A stretch of DNA of 26,576 bases, taken from Methylomicrobium sp035916875 (GTDB lineage Bacteria > Pseudomonadota > Gammaproteobacteria > Methylococcales > Methylomonadaceae). This document shows positions 1 through 7,224 of this stretch, one piece after another. The notes under the pieces were generated by a model. The model saw only the letters and a list, made by a program, of their open reading frames with translations, was not told the DNA's origin and did not search any database. A program made the translations under genes and the position numbers. The stretch is from assembly GCF_035916875.1 (NCBI RefSeq), contig NZ_JAXUHN010000064.1, positions 1-26,576 of the forward strand, written 5' to 3'. How positions within the stretch are numbered: the stretch's first letter is position 1; each line of letters begins with the position of its first letter.

Positions 1-108
1 AAATACGAGTGGCTGCCATTCCAATCGTTTACACCTACCGAACTTGAGGAGGCTATCGATGAAATCGGCGCTGGTTTTGGCTCTCAATACCAATTTACTT
101 TCTGCTAA
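1..108 (+). CDS. C-terminal end of an unidentified protein (cut by window edge)
   Basis: Frame 1 is open from the first base to a TAA at 106-108 and encodes 35 residues. They include the stretches YEWLPFQSF and ELEEAIDEIGAGFGSQYQF, which read like real protein with a mixed acidic and aromatic composition. The upstream part is outside the window, so I cannot name the family. The gene converges on the WYL regulator, whose stop is about 90 bp away, and no terminator hairpin is obvious between them. The alternative is a chance open frame, since 35 codons without a stop is not strong evidence on its own. Confidence 0.4.
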   Translation, partial: KYEWLPFQSFTPTELEEAIDEIGAGFGSQYQFTFC

Positions 109-200
109 GCACTTATCGTTATCAGCGTTGCGGATTTTTGTATTGTTGATTCGATTTCTTTACTCATGTCATTACCCATTTAGTTTCACATTTAATTCGT

Positions 201-1124
201 TTAAATTGAGTTGGCTTTGTTTGCGGAGAGCGTTCCTTCCCGCTGTAGATATTCGCTTAGACTTTGGTTTACGCCTTGCCTTAAGTCTTCTGGGCTGATG
301 ATGCGGATATGCGGTATCCAATAGCGCACGATGGGTAGCACCTGCATTTCGTGGCCTATGAGTGTGGAGACTATCAGACTGCCGTTTTCTAATGTCTTAT
401 CGATCTGTTGGTTGGGCAATACTTGCCGGCGTTGAAAATAGTGAGCGATGGGGGCATCGATTTTCAGGACGACTTCGCGCTTGCTGGAGGTGAACCAAAT
501 ACTGTCTTCGTCGGCGACTCGTTGTTGGATGGCGGCATCCGGGATAAAAGTTTGCTCGCTTGAGGCAAAGTCGGAGATTCCCGACAATCGAAAGGACTTG
601 AGTTTGTCGTCATCCACGGCGGCCAGATACCAGATGCCTTTATGATTCAGCAATCGGTAGGGCGCTACATGACGACGAGGTTTTCCGCTGAAGGTGAATG
701 TAATCTGGTGGTGTTTCAATATGGCGGTTTCAAGCGGGCTGAACAGGTAGTCGAAGTTTTTGGTGTCTTCGTAGCGATGGCCCTTGACCAAATAGGCTTG
801 GCTGACGGCAACATCCAAAATGCTTTTTAGAAAACCGTTGTCGAGACTGGGAAACAGTCCCTTGATGCCTGCAATCGCAGCAAATTGGCGAATGTCGGAG
901 GTCATGAGTTTACCGAGGTAATAATTCTCCAGACGATAAACGTTGCCGTCTTTTTTCAGTGGCAAATAAGCAAAGCGCTCGTTCAAATCCCGCTGGATGG
1001 TACGGGGATGCACTTGGAACTCGTCGGCAAGCGCTTTGGGATCTAAAGCTTGGCCTTCGTTGAGGCGGATGAGGATTTGGGCAAGCCGTATGACTAGCGT
1101 GTCGTGATCGTAGTTAGCGGACAT
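201..1124 (-). CDS. WYL-domain helix-turn-helix transcriptional regulator
   Basis: A 307-residue DeoR/YafY-like regulator. Residues 1-60 form a winged helix-turn-helix in which PKALADEFQVHPRTIQRDL is the typical recognition segment. A linker follows. The WYL domain is around residues 130-210, with the name-giving triplet visible at W165-Y166-L167 in KGIWYLAAVDDDKLKSFRL. A WCX-like C-terminal part, about 215-295, contains VVLKIDAPIAHYFQRR and ends in LSEYLQREG. WYL domains are thought to sense ligands or nucleic acid and often control stress, defence or mobile-element genes. Its own target is not evident here: the nearest neighbours are an unknown gene tail and an IS remnant. The ATG at 1124 has no clear Shine-Dalgarno sequence and lies inside the end of a small upstream reading frame, so coupled translation is possible. 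The length is normal for the family. Confidence 0.9.
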   Translation of the reverse strand: MSANYDHDTLVIRLAQILIRLNEGQALDPKALADEFQVHPRTIQRDLNERFAYLPLKKDGNVYRLENYYLGKLMTSDIRQFAAIAGIKGLFPSLDNGFLKSILDVAVSQAYLVKGHRYEDTKNFDYLFSPLETAILKHHQITFTFSGKPRRHVAPYRLLNHKGIWYLAAVDDDKLKSFRLSGISDFASSEQTFIPDAAIQQRVADEDSIWFTSSKREVVLKIDAPIAHYFQRRQVLPNQQIDKTLENGSLIVSTLIGHEMQVLPIVRYWIPHIRIISPEDLRQGVNQSLSEYLQREGTLSANKANSI

Positions 1125-1375
1125 AAATTTGCTATCGCGTATTCTGTTGAATCTTGTTTTTCCAAAAGTTGGGTGTACTTTAACAGCGTCATTGGACAGG
1201 GCATGTCGCCTTGCTCAACACATTTCGGTATTTTTGAATTGGATTTTTTGCTTGTGCCTAACGTTCTGTATAGTAGGTCAGTTTTTAGCCGATACACTCC
1301 GTAATCAGGTAAGAACTCTGCATAGTTCAGGCGTATAGGCTCCGGGGCGATAGGAAGCGTGTCAAACTCGAACAA
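1094..1375 (-). CDS. Possible small protein upstream of and overlapping the WYL regulator
   Basis: A 93-codon frame from a TTG at 1375, overlapping the regulator start by 31 bp on the same strand. The first half (LPIAPEPIRLNYAEFLPDYG, then VYRLKTDLLYRTLG) has protein-like composition. The last third (CPLTTITTR) does not. No ribosome binding site precedes the TTG, and the frame opens only a few codons upstream. It could be a small DNA-binding partner of the regulator, the remnant of a longer gene, or chance. I do not recognise a family. Confidence 0.28.
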   Translation of the reverse strand: MFEFDTLPIAPEPIRLNYAEFLPDYGVYRLKTDLLYRTLGTSKKSNSKIPKCVEQGDMPCPMTLLKYTQLLEKQDSTEYAIANLCPLTTITTR

Positions 1376-1541
1376 GTGGTTTGGTCTTATGGTTTACAGT
1401 ATATATGAAAAAGGCAAACAGAATGGTACGCGGACTGGCCGGATTGAAAGCTTCGTCAAGGGAATTTTGTGTGCTGAGCGACTGTTAGCGCATTGGGTTG
1501 GAGCTCGCTTTGACGTGTTGATTGTCATGATTACCTGACAT
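1376..1541. other. Short intergenic stretch before the IS, nothing recognised
   Basis: Together with the doubtful small frame before it, this leaves about 400 bp between the WYL regulator and the IS without a well-supported gene. I see no tRNA, no clear promoter and no strong hairpin here. Confidence 0.4.
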
Positions 1542-1621
1542 GCTGTTGCCATTTTGCGTCGCGCTCTTGAAATGAGGTTTGATTGCCTCTATTGATTGGA
1601 ATTTTCAATCAAAAAAGGAAA

Positions 1622-2481
1622 GTGATCGATGGTTGGCAACTGTTTACGGATGAACGTTGGAATAAACTAAAAACCGTTTTGCTGAGCCTTGGGATTTATG
1701 ACAAAGCCACGCTTCGACAAACCGTCGAAAGGATTGTTTATCGTCTACGAATCGGCTGTCCTTGGAGAGATTTGCCGGCGGCGTTTGGGAAATGGAATGC
1801 GGTCTACAAGCGATTCAATGCATGGTCGCTTCAAGAAAAGTTCATGAAGCTCTTTCAGAATCTAATTGTAGAGCCGGATTTGGAATGGGTATTTATTGAT
1901 GGCAGTATCGTGAAATCGCATCAGCATAGCAGCGGCGCGTCCTATGAACAGGAAACCGTTATTGGGAAATCGGTGGCGGGCAACACCACTAAAATTCACA
2001 TGGCCGTTAACGCGGGCGGTCTTCCCCCTCCGTTCTTCAGTCACGGGTGGGAAAGTTCACGATTGTAAAGAAGCTCCGGAATTGGTAGCTAAACTTCTCT
2101 CGGCGAAGTACATCATCGCTGACAAAGGCTATGGCAGTGAACCTTTACGGATGCAAATTCGCGATCAAGGGGCTGTGCCGGTCATTCCAAGAAAACAAAA
2201 TTCAACCATCGGGAATGATGAAATGAATTGGTGGGCACCTCGAAAAACCTCATTTTCAAAAACTCAGACTCAAGCGAATCAATGGGTTAGGTCACGGATT
2301 TCGCTGAAATACAGGGTTTTTCGAGGTGCCCTGGTGTCTCTACAAATATCGCCACCTCGTTGAGAATCTGTTTGCGCGGCTAAAGCATTTCCGAGCGATC
2401 ACTACGCGATATGACAAATTGAAACGTAATTTTGAAAGCGTCATTGCCTTGGCCCGCGCTTTCATCTGGCTACTGACGTGA
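1622..2481 (+). pseudogene. IS5-family DDE transposase, broken by a frameshift and a MITE
   Basis: The N-terminal part has LFTDERWNKL, GCPWRDLPAAFGKWNAVYKRF and the first catalytic Asp in VFIDGSIVKSHQHSSGA. The frame is then lost at a run of five C (2024-2028). Reading on one base later restores LRSSVTGGKVHDC and the second Asp in YIIADKGYGSEP. At EMNW the gene is split by the MITE. Beyond it the frame resumes as YKYRHLVENLFARLKHFR, which holds the catalytic Glu and the R-E-K signature, and it ends with IALARAFIWLLT and a TGA at 2479-2481. Precise removal of the MITE and one target copy rejoins the codons for EMNW and CLYKYRHLVEN. The start is uncertain: a GTG at 1622 or a TTG at 1583. Some IS5-family members use programmed frameshifting, but the MITE kills this copy regardless. 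Confidence 0.88.
2233..2331. mobile_element. 99-bp MITE with 17-bp perfect inverted repeats, inserted in the transposase
   Basis: The ends are GGGCACCTCGAAAAACC at 2233-2249 and its exact reverse complement at 2315-2331. The flanks are TGGT at 2229-2232 and TGGT at 2332-2335, a 4-bp target duplication. There is no meaningful coding capacity, and the interior is AT-rich. Deleting the element and one TGGT restores the host transposase reading frame exactly, so the borders are certain. It must have been moved by a transposase supplied elsewhere. The IS source is not visible in this window. Confidence 0.9.
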
Positions 2482-2622
2482 AACGGCAACAGCCCCTAAT
2501 TACTTCGATAATTGCCAGTGGCTGCTTTTAGATAATTTTACCCGGCCGGTTTACCGTAATTATTGGCGGCTGTTTTGATTGGAATACTCACCAAATGGCT
2601 CACTGCTGAGCCTTGCCGTTCC

Positions 2623-2781
2623 TCAGATCGTGAAAACAGCTTTGTAATATGCAGCCAGCTTTAGCGCTTGGTGGGTAGTTTCATGCCGGTTTTCGGTCTT
2701 AAGACTTCGGATAATTTCGCGTGCGTGGATGAATAGGCGAAGTTCTACGGGGAGGGGCGACCAGACGAAAATAAAAGACAT
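2623..2781 (-). CDS. Possible 52-residue protein of unknown function
   Basis: An ATG at 2781 opens a 52-codon frame that begins MSFIFVWSPLPVELRLFIHA, continues through REIIRSLKTENRHETTHQ and ends ALKLAAYYKAVFTI. The composition is protein-like and mostly helical. A weak AAGG lies about 8 bases upstream of the ATG. It might be a genuine small protein or the C-terminal remnant of a longer gene. I recognise no family. A 6-bp hairpin, GGCTCA-CTGC-TGAGCC, lies just beyond its stop but lacks a T-run. Confidence 0.35.
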   Translation of the reverse strand: MSFIFVWSPLPVELRLFIHAREIIRSLKTENRHETTHQALKLAAYYKAVFTI

Positions 2782-3439
2782 TTTTTCGCCTTATGAGGTA
2801 GGCTATTCTAGCCATGACAACAGCCATTTTGTAGCAGGTTCTTGTATAATTTTATCTTATTTATCAAAAATTTATATTATGGCGAAGAGACGGCCAAACG
2901 ATTGCTCGTAAGTCGCTTGAATAAAGGCTTACAGAAATTGTGTTTTGAAATATACCGCCATTTATACCGTCAATCGCTCAATGTTATCCAAAATTTTGCC
3001 CTGATCCGCAAAAATTTCATGAATCCGTGTTTTATCATCTGCAATGATTGCGGTTCGCGCTCGTTGAAGAGTACCGTAAGCTTCAGGTGACGAAAAACCG
3101 GACGATCAGATACAGATTTATTCACCATCTTAACGGTAGTGCTAAGGCGAAAAGAACCACTGCAAAGTGTTCAAAGCAACCAAATAAAATTTGCCGATAT
3201 CAACATAGCTCATCTGAAAGTCTGAATTTACAGTAACTCAAAATAGTGGCGCAATTTTTGCTCAGATCGAAAGAGGATACTTTAGATTAACTTGACTATC
3301 TGTTTATTTAATCCACAAATGGAAGAATTTCATATCTAGCTTTCATAAGTGGTTTTGCATTCAATAGACAAATTAATTAACGTCATCCAAAACTCAGCGG
3401 TTTTTTAAAGGCCGCCAATACCATCAATTTAAATTTTAA
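2782..3439. other. AT-rich gap with no supported gene
   Basis: About 650 bp on either strand without a convincing gene. Three short overlapping plus-strand frames between 2729 and 3236 have no ribosome binding sites and basic, low-quality translations. A TATAAT near 2846 lies in AT-rich sequence without a good -35 box. The stretch may be decayed DNA left beside the IS. Confidence 0.5.
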
Positions 3440-4027
3440 ATGACTATGAATATTTCCAGCAAAAGTTTATTTCTTTTCTCATCCTTAATTCTCGCTCAAA
3501 CGTTCCAAGTGTCCGGCGCTGCAACGCCGAGTGTGACACTTTCGGAGCTTGCCGCCGGGTCGTGGGCAGGAACATACGAAATCGATTACAAATCCGGAAA
3601 GACTAAATCAACGCCGATAACCGGAAATGCTTCGGCGACTATCACAGTGGACAATGGTTCGACAACGGAAGGGAAGCTTGATGTGATCAGTGTAGCAACT
3701 CCTAGCCTCATGATTACTGGTTCCGTATCCGACATAAAGGGCAAAACACTGACATGGTCTTTGGATTCAACAACAACTACGGAGATCGATGATGAAATTA
3801 ATAATTTTATGGTCGCTGCCTATCCTCACCTGTCTTCTCCGACGTTTGTCTTGAAAAAGATCTCCTATACACCATTTAAAATAACGAACGCAACTACCCT
3901 TGGTAAAGGAACCGCAACAATTGTAGGAACAATTAAAGGAACCGTATTAAATGCCAAAGGCAAAACTGTCAAACAATCCTACCCTTTAAATGGGAAAGTA
4001 ACGATTACCTTTGGTAAAAAATCGTAA
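3440..4027 (+). CDS. Exported protein of unknown function, Ser/Thr-rich
   Basis: A 195-residue protein with a signal peptide: a short polar N-terminus, the hydrophobic core LFLFSSLILA, and probable cleavage after VSGA, near residue 27. The mature part is rich in Ser, Thr, Gly and Lys (ITGNASATITVDNGSTTEGK, LTWSLDSTTTTEIDDEINNF) and alternates in a way that suggests an all-beta fold. It has no cysteines and no lipobox. The C-terminus KVTITFGKKS is consistent with a final beta strand. ATG 3440 and ATG 3446 are both possible, and neither has a good Shine-Dalgarno sequence. The gene stands alone between a gene-poor gap and the structured element at 4050. I do not recognise the family. Export to the periplasm or beyond is an inference from the signal peptide. 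Confidence 0.7.
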   Translation: MTMNISSKSLFLFSSLILAQTFQVSGAATPSVTLSELAAGSWAGTYEIDYKSGKTKSTPITGNASATITVDNGSTTEGKLDVISVATPSLMITGSVSDIKGKTLTWSLDSTTTTEIDDEINNFMVAAYPHLSSPTFVLKKISYTPFKITNATTLGKGTATIVGTIKGTVLNAKGKTVKQSYPLNGKVTITFGKKS

Positions 4028-4049
4028 TCTATTGTATCCAAGCTACCGC

Positions 4050-4257
4050 TGAAAATCTTGGAAGCTGAGCAAGGCGAAGCGAAGATTTTTAGTCCCCGAT
4101 AGCCGTAGAGCCGGGCGGGTTCGCAAAGCGAAGCGGAGCAAACCTGCAAGGCATCGCGACACGGCGTAAAGTCATTGTGAAGCGGAGCTCCGATCCACTT
4201 GTTGGGTTGGAGCGGGCGAAGCAGGACGGATCGGGGCGCCGGAGGCAATAGCTGCCG
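4050..4257. repeat. Structured GC-rich element, candidate interspersed repeat
   Basis: A stretch of about 200 bp, clearly richer in GC than its flanks, with three successive inverted repeats. They are AAAATCTT 4052-4059 with AAGATTTT 4082-4089, GCGGGTTCGC 4115-4124 with GCAAACCTGC 4138-4147 (8 of 10), and GCTCCGATCC 4187-4196 with GGATCGGGGC 4228-4237 (9 of 10). GCAATAGCTGC near the end is a fourth short palindrome. The words GCGAAGC and AAGCGGAGC recur several times. It begins about 25 bp after the stop of the exported protein. It could be a dispersed extragenic palindromic repeat, a structured RNA, or a remnant mobile element. Only one copy is in this window, so calling it a repeat family is inference. 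Confidence 0.45.
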
Positions 4258-4758
4258 TATAATTAATGAAACGACTTGCCTTAACACCAACCGCGTTATC
4301 TTAATGTTGAATCCCCCTGTTGACTCTTCGCCCATTGCGGCTAAAACCACCATCCGCTCGAATTAGAATATACCTCGTCCCACAATGCGCTCCACGTTAC
4401 CTAATTACGGACCACCTGATCGCGTGCACCTCGGATTCCCGTATACGTTGTCTTCTGTTTTTATCCAACGCTATCTCAAATGGCCAATCAAATTCTGCAA
4501 TCGTGAGTTGTTTCGAGCTATAGGTTCGGATTATCGGTGCACGGTTTTTGCCAGTTAGGACTCGTCTTTCGTACATAATTATACCGAAATCTCAACAATA
4601 CCTATTCCATATCAAAGGGTTATAATTACTGAGTAAACTCTAATTAATAAATCATTTTATCCTGTCCCAACGTGATATTATGCATATTCTCGATCTTGTC
4701 CGAATGTTTGTTCTAAACGGTCAGGGTTATCGTAAGTAGTAAATGACAAGAGGATAAT
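4258..4758. other. Intergenic stretch upstream of smbP, nothing recognised
   Basis: About 500 bp without a supported gene on either strand. The last 100 bp before smbP are AT-rich and should hold its promoter, but I see no convincing -35/-10 pair. Confidence 0.4.
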
Positions 4759-5103
4759 ATGAAAAAAATAACATTGATCGGTGCGGCTTTATTGGGTCTT
4801 TTAAGTGCTCCGGTATTTGCCGAAGAACATGCGGATGCAGCTCTGGAACATACCAATATGGCGATTCAGTATGGAAAAGCCGAACACAATTCAATTTTGG
4901 TCACGCATGCAAAAGAGGCTTTGAGTCATGCGAAAGTTGCCGTCGAACTCGCAAGTGGCGAATCTAAAACTCATCTGGCTGCCGCGGTAAAATCACTGGA
5001 ATCGGCTATAGACCACGGAAAAATGAAAGGCAAGGAACATGGAAAATTGGCGACCAAAGCTGCTGAAGCGGCAGCGGAACACATTAAAGCCGGCAATCAG
5101 TAA
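4759..5103 (+). CDS. smbP: SmbP-like small histidine-rich periplasmic metal-binding protein
   Basis: A 114-residue protein with a classic signal peptide (MKKITLIGAALLGLLSAPVFA, cleaved before EEHAD). The mature part is about 93 residues, alanine-rich and helical, with nine histidines at near-regular spacing in motifs such as EEHADAALEHTNMAI, VTHAKEALSHAKVAVELA, IDHGKMKGKEHGK and AAAEHIKAG. This matches the small metal-binding protein SmbP described from Nitrosomonas europaea, a periplasmic helical bundle that binds copper and other divalent metals. AGAGGATAAT just before the ATG is a good ribosome binding site. The gene is monocistronic. A role in copper buffering would suit a methanotroph, but that is inference. 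Confidence 0.8.
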   Translation: MKKITLIGAALLGLLSAPVFAEEHADAALEHTNMAIQYGKAEHNSILVTHAKEALSHAKVAVELASGESKTHLAAAVKSLESAIDHGKMKGKEHGKLATKAAEAAAEHIKAGNQ

Positions 5104-5509
5104 TCACAATTTTTGTAAAATATTGAATTAGCGCTTGCAGGCGTAAAGAGACGATAAAATGAATACCCTATAGGCTTTTTGTTTATGGGGTTTTCATATT
5201 TAATCGTTGCTATTTCCGTCCTGAGTGGCAAGTAATCTAAACTTTTTGAAGGCGTTAACCTTTTAAGTAGCTCTTCTTTGCAGTGAATGATCGTGTTTCG
5301 GCCAGAAACTCGTATTGCTGATCGATGATGGGCTGCAATTCCCGCTTTTTGATTTTGGCAACCAACCTCCGGCGTAATGTTATGATGCCCGAACGCGGAT
5401 GCCGGATAGTTTAATAATTTGGGGCATATTTTAAAATGCAGTTTTTAAACCCCTGAGTCGCACAGTTTTTAGGCAATTGTTTGGCTGTCTCGTACGCAGT
5501 CAAGCGTCA
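5104..5509. other. Intergenic stretch with a possible minus-strand gene remnant
   Basis: About 400 bp. The only coding-like sequence is a minus-strand fragment at 5255-5416. The rest is AT-rich without a clear promoter or terminator. Confidence 0.4.
5255..5416 (-). pseudogene. Possible remnant of an unidentified gene
   Basis: A minus-strand frame of about 53 codons with no acceptable start. It contains LRRRLVAKIKKRELQPIIDQ followed by QYEFLAETRSFTAKKSYLKG and a stop. The composition is that of a basic helical protein, as in the end of a nucleic-acid-binding protein or transposase, but I cannot assign it. A stop bounds it immediately upstream, so if real it is truncated. Confidence 0.25.
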
Positions 5510-6066
5510 ATGATTGACCGGTTCACAAAGACAAATGCAAAGTTTAATCCGACTCTATCGGCATGGCGCTATGTTGCCGTCTTGCTCTTGGTAACACCGA
5601 TTTTCTCAGTCGCAGAAACCTATGAGCGGGTAATAATCGACCCAAACGGTCAACTTCATATTTTCACCAAGGATCGGCGAGAAATTTTACCCGTTAAAGA
5701 AAAAGAACAAACGGGAGTTCAACAGGCCGCCATCGCTCCGGATCATCGCGCCGACGGCAAGACTCGATTTTTTACGGGTAACGACTTGCCGATCTGGCAC
5801 TGGCAATTCTTGTCTGCAGAAAAACAAGCGGCTTTCGATCAAGAAACCATTCACGGAGGCCTTGGTGTGCACTGCGAATTGCGCGATGTCTCGACCGGAC
5901 GCTTAGTCGCCGCGAGTAAACCCGGACCCGGAAAAACAAGAAAAGCCGGCCGGGCGGATGACCGAACTGGAATCCGAAAAGTGGGAGCCTGACCTTCGGT
6001 CCTGCATTGGTTGGTCAATATCAAGTCATCGAAGAAGCGGGAATTTGGTTTGCCGACTTTGTTTGA
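5510..6066 (+). pseudogene. Exported protein of unknown function, apparently broken by two frameshifts
   Basis: The first part (start ATG 5510) encodes a hydrophobic export segment WRYVAVLLLVTPIFSVAETY, then YERVIIDPNGQLHIFTKDRR and FLSAEKQAAFDQETIHGGLG. After about position 5925 this frame degenerates and stops at 5992. The next frame continues with plausible protein (PDPEKQEKPAGRMTELESEK, then W), and from about 5990 the third frame reads TFGPALVGQYQVIEEAGIWF before the TGA at 6064-6066. The simplest reading is one gene with two single-base indels. An intact 161-residue version ending at 5992 is the alternative. No ribosome binding site is evident and I do not recognise the family. Confidence 0.45.
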
Positions 6067-6132
6067 AAGGTCTATCATTTTGCTACCGTTATTTAGTTAT
6101 GAGATTCGCATGTCTGGCTAGCTGATTAAAAT

Positions 6133-6237
6133 ATCCCTCCCGAATTGCACCGCAGACCCGAGGAGGAAGCCGCGCTCCACTATCGCTTCATAACTCGCCA
6201 AGCCTTGATGCCACTGAAACAAAATGCCATTTCATAA
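6133..6237 (+). pseudogene. Short coding-like fragment overlapping the next gene start
   Basis: Between a TAA at 6127-6129 and a TAA at 6235-6237, frame 1 reads PPELHRRPEEEAALHYRFIT then RQALMPLKQNAIS. This looks like the end of a real protein but has no proper start. It overlaps the ATG of the following membrane protein gene by 14 bp, an arrangement often seen in coupled gene pairs. It may be the tail of a deleted upstream gene. Confidence 0.25.
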
Positions 6238-7000
6238 GCAGCCCAGCCCACCACCCAGCGAAGCACAAATCATGTTTGCTTATGCCGAGATGGCAAAGCA
6301 TCGAACGAGTCATGGCCTTCATTTGCTTTTTAGTATTGTAACTTTGGGTTTATGGCTCATTTTTTGGCTGGCGGTCAGCGTCCGCAATACCGATCGACGC
6401 AATCGAATTGCTCGTGAGTATGGGTTGCCCGCCGAAAGCAATATCGCTTATAAAATCTTAATCATTTTTCTCATCTTATTTTTAGTCGGCGTCTATCAAG
6501 TTTATTCAATCCTGTTTACCCATACACCAATTGAGGCTGGAGAATCCGTTAAACCGGCGGCGCAGAAGAAGCAGGAAACAAAATGGACGTACTTAAAGGA
6601 AGAAGACGAATTGGGGCGTGGTATGATCCAAACAGCGACAATTTACTCGCTGAACGAAATCGAATTCAGCCCGCCAAACGAGGGAAAACAACGTGCGGTT
6701 CTGACCTTGCGAAAAAACTATGACAACTCTCATGATGTCTATTTTGGACTACAAAAGAGCCGGTCCCAGTGCAATTCGCGAGTTTGCGGCATTACCGCCC
6801 AATTCGACAACGGCCTGACTCAATTTTTCGAGGCATCCCCCGCTGAAAACGACACTACGCCGGGGATTTACATCAGCAATGCGGATATCTTTATCCAGTT
6901 AACCGAAGCGGCCAATGTCCTTACCATCACAGCCGACTTCTTCAGTGAGCCCACTCAGACCTTTCAATTTGATATCAGCGGTTTGTCCTGGAATTACTAA
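6224..7000 (+). CDS. Two-pass membrane protein of unknown function
   Basis: A 258-residue protein. A proline-rich cytoplasmic N-terminus is followed by two membrane helices, about residues 31-52 (LHLLFSIVTLGLWLIFWLAV) and 77-97 (AYKILIIFLILFLVGVYQVY), joined by a basic loop NTDRRNRIAREYG. The soluble C-terminal domain, about 110-258, probably periplasmic or extracytoplasmic, carries the core YFGLQKSRSQCNSRVCGITAQFDNG with two cysteines, and ends FQFDISGLSWNY. I believe related proteins of unknown function occur in bacteria and prophages, where this beta-rich tail follows a membrane anchor, but I cannot name the family with confidence. The ATG at 6224 has no strong Shine-Dalgarno sequence. An internal ATG at 6272 would keep both helices. 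Confidence 0.75.
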   Translation: MPFHKQPSPPPSEAQIMFAYAEMAKHRTSHGLHLLFSIVTLGLWLIFWLAVSVRNTDRRNRIAREYGLPAESNIAYKILIIFLILFLVGVYQVYSILFTHTPIEAGESVKPAAQKKQETKWTYLKEEDELGRGMIQTATIYSLNEIEFSPPNEGKQRAVLTLRKNYDNSHDVYFGLQKSRSQCNSRVCGITAQFDNGLTQFFEASPAENDTTPGIYISNADIFIQLTEAANVLTITADFFSEPTQTFQFDISGLSWNY

Positions 7001-7142
7001 TCTTTATGGACTAAAGGGCCTACGCCGGACGGGCATAAGGCACTGTCCGCACAATTTCGTTTTGGCTATTGTTACGTTCGGCACAATCGCATTTGAAATC
7101 GTTAACGCTCGTACGAAGTTAATTTCTATGCCGACGTAAGGG

Positions 7143-7185
7143 CGCGAACCTCAACACATCTGAGTGGCAAATATTGAGGCTCGCG
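7143..7185. other. 12-bp stem hairpin between two convergent genes
   Basis: CGCGAACCTCAA at 7143-7154 pairs with TTGAGGCTCGCG at 7174-7185, with one mismatch in twelve. A second small palindrome, CCATAAC-GT-GTTATGG, lies at 7198-7213. Neither is followed by a T-run on either strand. They sit between the stop of the membrane protein and the stop of the convergent 7225-7620 gene, so a 3'-end structure shared by both transcripts is plausible. Confidence 0.4.
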
Positions 7186-7224
7186 TGTCCACACTCACCA
7201 TAACGTGTTATGGGTAGTTATGCA

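Larger units (their letters stand above)
1542..2496 (+). mobile_element. IS5-family insertion sequence (IS427-like), defective, with a MITE inside
   Basis: The element has a transposase gene of the IS5/IS427 type bounded by imperfect inverted repeats. The left end at 1542-1560 begins GCTGTTGCC. The reverse complement of 2475-2493 begins the same way, and the two match at 16 of 19 positions. The right end probably extends to the C at 2496, giving GGGGCTGTTGCC, while the left outermost bases have diverged, so I cannot define a target duplication. Removing the 103-bp MITE plus duplication leaves about 850 bp, normal for this group. The copy is dead: the transposase carries a one-base frameshift and the MITE insertion. 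It sits between the WYL regulator and a gene-poor stretch. Confidence 0.85.

Noticed and set aside
2598..2613. Hairpin GGCTCA-CTGC-TGAGCC considered as a terminator
   Set aside because: No T-run on either strand and no well-supported gene ends there.
2839..2851. TATAAT considered as a promoter
   Set aside because: AT-rich background, no proper -35 box, and no supported gene downstream.
2729..3236. Three overlapping short plus-strand frames
   Set aside because: No ribosome binding sites, basic low-quality translations and mutual overlap; most likely chance in AT-rich sequence.
3979..4353. A 124-codon minus-strand frame
   Set aside because: It runs through the structured GC-rich element and the end of the exported protein gene; its cysteine- and proline-rich translation reflects the palindromes, not a protein.
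4320..4523. A 67-codon plus-strand frame
   Set aside because: Low-quality translation, no ribosome binding site, no recognisable family.
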